DNA of 64,000 nt. Source: Eonycteris spelaea (Eukaryota > Chordata > Mammalia > Chiroptera > Pteropodidae). The stretch covers positions 558,001-622,000 of the forward strand of contig PUFA01000164.1 in the NCBI GenBank assembly GCA_003508835.1. Direction: 5' to 3'. The position numbers and the translations under genes were made by a program. Numbering within the stretch: position 1 is the stretch's first letter; each line of letters starts with the position of its first letter. The notes under the pieces are model-generated. The model made no database searches. It was not told the DNA's origin and saw only the letters and a list, made by a program, of their open reading frames with translations. Shown here piece after piece: positions 58,560 to 64,000 of this stretch.

Positions 58560-60450
58560 CTATAAAATAATTGCAAATATTTTTTTCCTCGTTTATCATT
58601 GTCATTTGTCTTTTGATTTTGCTTATAGTGCTATGGTTTTTGCCTTACAAAGCTTGTTTATTTTCAATGTTTCAAAATTATCCTTTTTTTTTTTTATTGC
58701 TCTGGACATTGACTCATGGTTAGAAGCTTCTTTCCCTCTCCCAGGTAACAGGAATTTACTCACATCTTATTTTAGTACTTCTGTCATTTCTTCCCTCCCT
58801 TTCTTCTTTCCTTCCTTCTTTCCTTCTTCCTTCCTTCCTTTCTTTTTAACATTTTTCTTTCCTTCTCTTTTTTTCCATCTATCTCTCTATCTGTCCATCA
58901 TCTATCGTTCATCTAGCCATCTACATATTTACAGATATAATTTATTTATTTGAGGTATACCCTGTTGTATGTTGTATAGATCCAATGATAATTCTTCCAA
59001 ACAATCATTCAGTTTTTCAATGCCATTTATTAATATTTTTATATTTCCTACCAATGATTTGAGATATTATCTTTATCACCTAATAAATTTACATATGCAC
59101 TTGTGTCTATTTCTAGATAGTTTCTCTTGTTCAGTTGTTCTGATACTATATATTGTTTTTCTTGGATACCAAACAACTTTAAATATAGTTTTATAATAAT
59201 ATTTTAATACCTATTTGAATTAGTTGCCTTCACTTTTTCTTCATCTTTAGGGCTTCCTGGTGATTTTTTCTTGTTCATTTTTGAGAAATGCATATAGATT
59301 TATTAACAACTCAATACATTTACAGGGAAAGTTCGAAGTTACCTGTAATTTATATTTATCGATCACTCTCTGTCAGTCATTGAACTAAGCACAAGTGTAT
59401 CAAATTTGAGGGAATGTACTGAAGTTCAATGCGATCATTATTTCTAGTTCACTAGATAGGTATTCGCTAAGAATAGAAGGCTTTTCTGTAATGTCATGTA
59501 AGAATGCTTGAGAGGTGATCGGTATGGACAGTTGTCCTATATTTTTGTTTTCTTTTAATTATGGTAAAAAGAATAACAAAATTTATCATTTTACCATTTA
59601 TAAGTATACAGTACAATGTTAATATATTCGCATTGTGGTGCAATGGACTCCAAAAGTTTTCCATCATGCTTGTTTATTTTTCAGTCTTAACTTTATAATC
59701 AATTTATATGTATTTGGGGAAAAACTGATTGAAGCAAAATTAAGGAGAATTGATATCTTTATGATATTTAATCTTCCTACCAAAAAATATTCTTCTGCTA
59801 TTTGTTCAAATCTACTGTTTTATATTTTAGAATATAAAATTTTCCTCCTATAAGTTTACATGTTTATTGTTAACCTTATTACTAAGGAGTTTTCTTTTAT
59901 GTTTCTATAAATTGCGTCTTCTCTCTCATTATATCACCTAACTGGTTATTGTTTGTACATATGAAAGCTATTGATTTCTATATATTAATATTAGACTTTC
60001 ATTTCTAAATTCTCTTATTGTTTATAGTGGTTTTCTCCATCTATTCTCTTGGGCTTTCTAGATATACAATTATATCATCTGCAAATGGAGATAGTTTTCT
60101 TTCTTTGAAAGTATTATACCTTTGCTTCCTTTTGCCTTTTGTATCTTGTGCCTAATGTTTGTCCAGCATTTCAGGTCTATCTTATTTTTAAACTCCACAA
60201 ATTAAATATTATTTTATATCATACCTTCAAAACAATGGTAAGTATGATGTATTATTTTCTTTTTAAAAAGTATTTAGGATTAATTCTTACTTCAGTGTGT
60301 TTTAAATAGTTTTTCTTAATGTAAGTACTTAGGTTTACTATAAGCATTTGTTATATTATTATTTGTATATGGATTTCAGATTTTTATTTCTTCCTGGTTA
60401 AAGATTTCTATTAACATATGTTTATTAACATATAGTGAATTTCTTCATCC
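58560..60450 (-). mobile_element. ancient L1 ORF2, fragmented
   Basis: Reverse complement of old L1 ORF2 DNA: 'gacattgactcatggttaga' at 58705, 'atcaatttatatgtatttgg' near 59699, 'gatatctttatgatatttaa' at 59752, 'gaaagctattgatttctata' at 59963, 'tatacaattatatcatctgc' at 60063. Blocks that do not fit (for example about 59300-59550) suggest insertions. All frames are broken. Confidence 0.7.
58795..58920. repeat. CT-rich polypyrimidine microsatellite
   Basis: TTCC/CCTT repeats pass into TCTA/CATC-type repeats within the minus-strand L1. A long uninterrupted pyrimidine tract spans about 58795-58846. Confidence 0.85.
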
Positions 60451-60737
60451 TTAAAAATGCTTTGTGCCTTAAAGAAGTTACTTGATATCTTAACTTCTTT
60501 CTCAACTGTAGAGGCCTTTAAATCCAGACATAACCCTGCACCTTACATATTTTTTGCCCAATATTTTAGGTCTATCTTATTTTAAACCCTAATATTTAGA
60601 TATTATTATTTTATATAGAGATATTTCAGATTTATTATCATGTTATCAATATCTTTGCTCACCATTTTTGTATTTTAAGCTTTTTTTCCTTTTATTTTCT
60701 GAAGTATTTCCTACACAAGTTTATTAAGTGAAGATCT

Positions 60738-60880
60738 TTTAATGGTCAGTTCCTTATTTGTAAAATAGACTAATAATAATAGTTCATAGGAAAGTTTTGA
60801 CAGTTAAATCAGATAATCTATGTAACACTTGATGCAGTGCCTTACACATACTTCATGGTCATTGTTGGTTATTATTTTGA
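60738..60880 (+). mobile_element. MIR SINE fragment
   Basis: 3' half of MIR: 'cagttccttatttgtaaaat' at 60747, 'taataataatagttcatagg' at 60771, then 'cagtgccttacacatacttc' at 60834. Confidence 0.7.
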
Positions 60881-61079
60881 AAAGATGGGAACCAGGCTGG
60901 AGTTGGGAACAATCACAAAATCTGTTTTGAGCATCCTGACCTTTAGGTGAAGATGGGAGATCCCATGGATTAGAAAAAACAGATAAGGATTCAGGTAAAG
61001 GGTTGGGCCCAGAGGAAGGGAAGAGAAATTAAGCCTTTTGTGAACATTTTTATGACTACTACAGTACTATCATCTTCTT

Positions 61080-61230
61080 TTCTCTCTCTCCTGTCAGACT
61101 GTGAACTATTTTACGTCTCCTAGATGTGGCTAGTGCAATTTAGAAACTCAATTTTAAATTTTATTTGCTTTTAAGTACATGGAATTGTACCTGTGCATAG
61201 TAAGCTTTTAAGAAATATCTGTGAATGAAC
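61080..61230 (+). mobile_element. probable L2 3' end
   Basis: 'cagactgtgaactattttac' at 61096 and 'gtgcatagtaagcttttaag' at 61193 fit the last part of L2. A middle section (61125-61165) resembles a hAT-derived fragment and may be an insertion. Confidence 0.4.
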
Positions 61231-62557
61231 AAACTGACCTCACCAAGAGACCAAATGTAACAAGAGAATAAAAAATTAAACAATTAAATATTTTGGAGAA
61301 CTGTGGCCAATTACTACCTGATCATATACTTTTTAAAGTAATGACATAGTTCAAATGAACATTTTGGCATACTTTGTAAAATAGATAAAAGGCATCAAGT
61401 TTTATGCTAAAAGTTTGGTGTATTAGAGGTACTCTGAAATGTTCAAAATAAAAGCATTCTCAAATGGGTACTGTGTTTTAATTCAAATTAATACAGTCTT
61501 TTTGTTTCTTCTCATTATTTGCATTTTTAAGACAACCCCTATGCTTTTGAAAGTTTGAAGACGACAAAAGTCATATGAAAGCACAAAAGAAACTACCCAG
61601 CACTCCTCCCGCCTCCTAGCAAATTTTTCTCTCTCTAGAGGTACACATCAGAGCATTCTATTAATGGTCGACGAGGAGGCAGTCTAGTTAGTGTGACGTG
61701 GCTTCCCCATTTGGTGACAGTTTTCTATAGCATTCTTCAGCCTATCTCGTTTGACACTTTGGAACAGATGCCAAGTCCTTTCTTGCTCTCTGTAAACAAG
61801 GCTGTCACTCACAGAGCATTCCTCTTACCTCAGGTAGGGAATGAGGTTAATGACTTTGGAAATGGAAAATGGAGCAGCCATCAAAAGGACTTTTAATACC
61901 AGGAGAATTATAGGAGAGTAATTGAATCAAATAAATAAGAATATAAATAGATCATATTACAAGCTGCATTTGTTAAAAGGTTTCATATCAGTTGATGTTT
62001 TGTGTTGCCTGGGAAGAATAATAAAAAGAAATAAAATAGATCGAAAATGGTTACCCTTGAGAAGCTATTTCTGACTTTTTGGCAGGATTCCCCTGTGGCT
62101 GCTGATACCCAGATAGTATGTCTCATTCCTGCTTTCTTTTCAACTTCAATTCTGCTTTACAAGTGAGACTTCTGATAGTTTTTACCCCCTTCGAGTATCT
62201 TTGATTTATCATTTAGTTTTAGTGGTTAAAGAAATGAGACAAGCCTCTGCATCTGACATTTTTACTCTTCTTATAGTTGGCCTTTTAAGGTCAAATACTC
62301 TCAGAAGAATCAAGAGCATTTAAGGGGGTACAGATCTTGGTCAATCAGAATCAAAAGGTGCTGGAAACAGGAATTAATAGAAAAGAACTTTTAAGAAATA
62401 AACACAACCTGATATACACATATACAATATGTGGCTGGTGGAGATGGGAATATAATAATTTTGCATTATTGTGTTTCATAAACTTTTAAAATGCAAGGCA
62501 TCTGATAACATATATACCTTTTGCAAAAGAATGGCCAGTTTGCTTATAAAAATATTT
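61231..62557. other. unassigned DNA
   Basis: No repeat, exon or RNA gene recognised. Confidence 0.5.
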
Positions 62558-63962
62558 TGATTTTGTAATTCTTTTTTTTTTCCCTCATTGCCTTTTTGAC
62601 CAGGTTTTTATTCAAAATTAGGTGTCCAAAGTGATTTGATGAAATAAACAAATTTAAGTTCATGCCACAGGCTTTTCTTCTGTGGCGGGTTTCTTTTTGC
62701 AGGTTTGTTCTCAGCTGGTTTCTTGGTAGCTGCAGACTATTTTCCCACCAAAGGCTTCTTCTGCCTCATAATAGCAACAGCCTTCTTTCCTTCTTCCCTA
62801 CCACTGGCATGTTGTCTCAAACCCCCCTCTCATCTGATTTGGCTTCTAGCTCTGCTGCTGCTTTATCCACTTGGGGCTTGGTTCTTGGCCTGGTGAAGAA
62901 TGGTGTTTAGGCACATGGTTGTTGCATATGGGCTTAGCTTCAACATGATTCTCAGGTTTTTCAGTGGAGTCTTTTTCAGAATTCTGCAATGAATTCTTGC
63001 ATGGTGCTTGGCGGGCTCTTTGGATCTCTGGGCTTTTCAAGATTCTACTAAGGTCTGTATTGAACATCTTGTACAAGAGAAGGTTGTAGTTACTCTTGAG
63101 AGAGGCAGCTTTACAACAAATGCCACACAGATCATCTGGCTTGCAGAAAGCATTTTCAGTCCCAATGCAGAAATTGCCCACACGCCCACCAGGAACAAGT
63201 TTCAAAATGTTGTTTTTCCAGGGATGTTTCTGAAGCCTTTGATGATGCCGTTGTCCTCATTATAGATGATGCAAGGTCTCTTGAACTGGATACGATGCCA
63301 GTTTCTCATTTTGCCCTTGCCAGCTCTAACTCGCTGAGAGCCATGGGCCTTTTTGATATACTCCAGGCTTTAAGTTTCTTGAGAAGCAAAACAGCTTCCT
63401 TGGCCTTCTTATAGTCTTCGACTTTATCTTTAACCACTAAAGAAAGTTCAGGAACTTCCTCAATCCGATGACCTTTAGACACGACCAGTGCTGGTAAGGC
63501 CAAGGCATCCAGGGCTGAACAGATGGCATATTGCTTCTGTGCTGTGTTCACTCAACAGTGCCAACAGTGCCAGGTTTTTGTTGGTGCAAATATGTGGCCC
63601 CCATGACACATATTAACAAAAGCATCCTGGCCAGAACAATGAGTCCCAGTACTTCAAAATCTGGGAATTTGAGTCACAGCTTCACCAGTACCCCATGAAT
63701 CAGTATTGATCTGAAGACCTGCTAATTCACTGACAACATGGGGCCATCTATTGTTTCTGTGCAAGTTGGTGTGAGCAAAGTTCACAATATCTGGTCAAAT
63801 GGGAGTCTTGAAAACAGTAGGCAAAGTGATATTTTTGCCAGATAATTCCCCTTTTCAGAGTACACTGATATCAGTGGACAAGCACACCACGGTAGGGAGA
63901 GGAGATGGCCACACTCCTCTCAACCTGATGGCTCCCACATAAGAGCTGATTTTGTAACTCTT
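62558..63962 (-). pseudogene. RPL4: processed pseudogene of ribosomal protein L4
   Basis: An intronless, reverse-oriented copy of the RPL4 mRNA, inserted by L1 machinery. The parent is a 60S ribosomal protein of roughly 430 residues. Readable stretches include [20 protein letters not shown] and [12 protein letters not shown] (63540-63440) and [10 protein letters not shown] with [14 protein letters not shown] (around 63110-63010). The 5' UTR (63893-63946) and 3' UTR (62582-62660, with AATAAA read on the minus strand near 62614) are included. A poly(A) tail appears as the T run at 62572-62580. The direct repeats TGATTTTGTAATTCTT (62558-62573) and TGATTTTGTAACTCTT (63947-63962) match at 15 of 16 bases. 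The start codon is mutated (CCG at 63892-63890). Frameshifts occur near residue 195 and in the C-terminal third, and the lysine/alanine-rich tail is shortened, so it is non-functional. Confidence 0.95.
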
Positions 63963-64000
63963 AAACTGAATAGTCTTTGATTCTCTGACTCTCACATAGC

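Noticed and set aside
58606..58953. Open frame of 115 codons rich in F and S
   Set aside because: Driven by the polypyrimidine microsatellite and the T-rich antisense L1.
62662..62910. Plus-strand open frame of 82 codons near the window end
   Set aside because: Antisense to the RPL4 pseudogene C-terminal coding region; the reading is an artefact of the reverse strand.
1..64000. tRNA, rRNA or snRNA genes and CpG islands
   Set aside because: I scanned by eye for cloverleaf-like A/B boxes and GC-rich CpG clusters and found none that I could support. A tRNAscan or Infernal run would be needed to exclude decayed copies.

Overview
This window looks like intergenic DNA from a placental mammal, with no intact protein-coding gene that I can recognise. 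It is AT-rich, full of stop codons in all frames, and dominated by decayed transposable elements of classic eutherian families: L1, L2, MIR, hAT-Charlie, MaLR-type LTRs and an endogenous retrovirus (ERV). I see no Alu, no rodent B1/B2 and no other lineage-specific tRNA-SINE that I recognise. The L1 5' UTR and 3' UTR types resemble those of non-primate, non-rodent placentals. The species cannot be fixed from this sequence alone. All family assignments are by eye from remembered consensus sequences, without a database search.

Layout. 1-12.3 kb is an old region of L2 and MIR fragments, with one hAT element of the MER1 kind that keeps an 8-bp target-site duplication (11.7-11.9 kb). 13.0-32.5 kb is a pile of plus-strand L1 sequence. 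A long L1 (13.0-19.5 kb) has monomer-like 5' UTR repeats and a 577-bp tandem duplication. A rearranged ERV (19.5-26.0 kb) is embedded in it, and L1 3' end sequence follows at 26.1-26.6 kb. A second L1 lies at 26.9-31.0 kb and a third 3' end at 31.5-32.5 kb. 33.9-34.05 kb is an AT-rich palindrome. 34.5-35.1 kb is a Charlie-type element split by a short L1 insertion with a 17-bp target-site duplication. 35.6-53.2 kb holds several long L2 copies on both strands, a rearranged L1 (42.4-44.6 kb) and an MLT1-like LTR (46.3-46.7 kb). 57.2-60.5 kb is minus-strand ancient L1. The window closes with a processed pseudogene of ribosomal protein L4 (62.6-63.9 kb, minus strand), complete with poly(A) tail and a 16-bp target-site duplication.

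Nothing here works as an operon or pathway. The window is best read as a record of nested insertions. The RPL4 copy and the short L1 at 34.7 kb show hallmarks of L1-mediated retroposition. The ERV carries recognisable pol motifs and an env transmembrane-subunit remnant, but all of its reading frames are broken. Two unexplained open frames (4.0-4.2 kb plus; 54.4-54.8 kb minus) are the only places where an unrecognised exon or gene remnant might hide.
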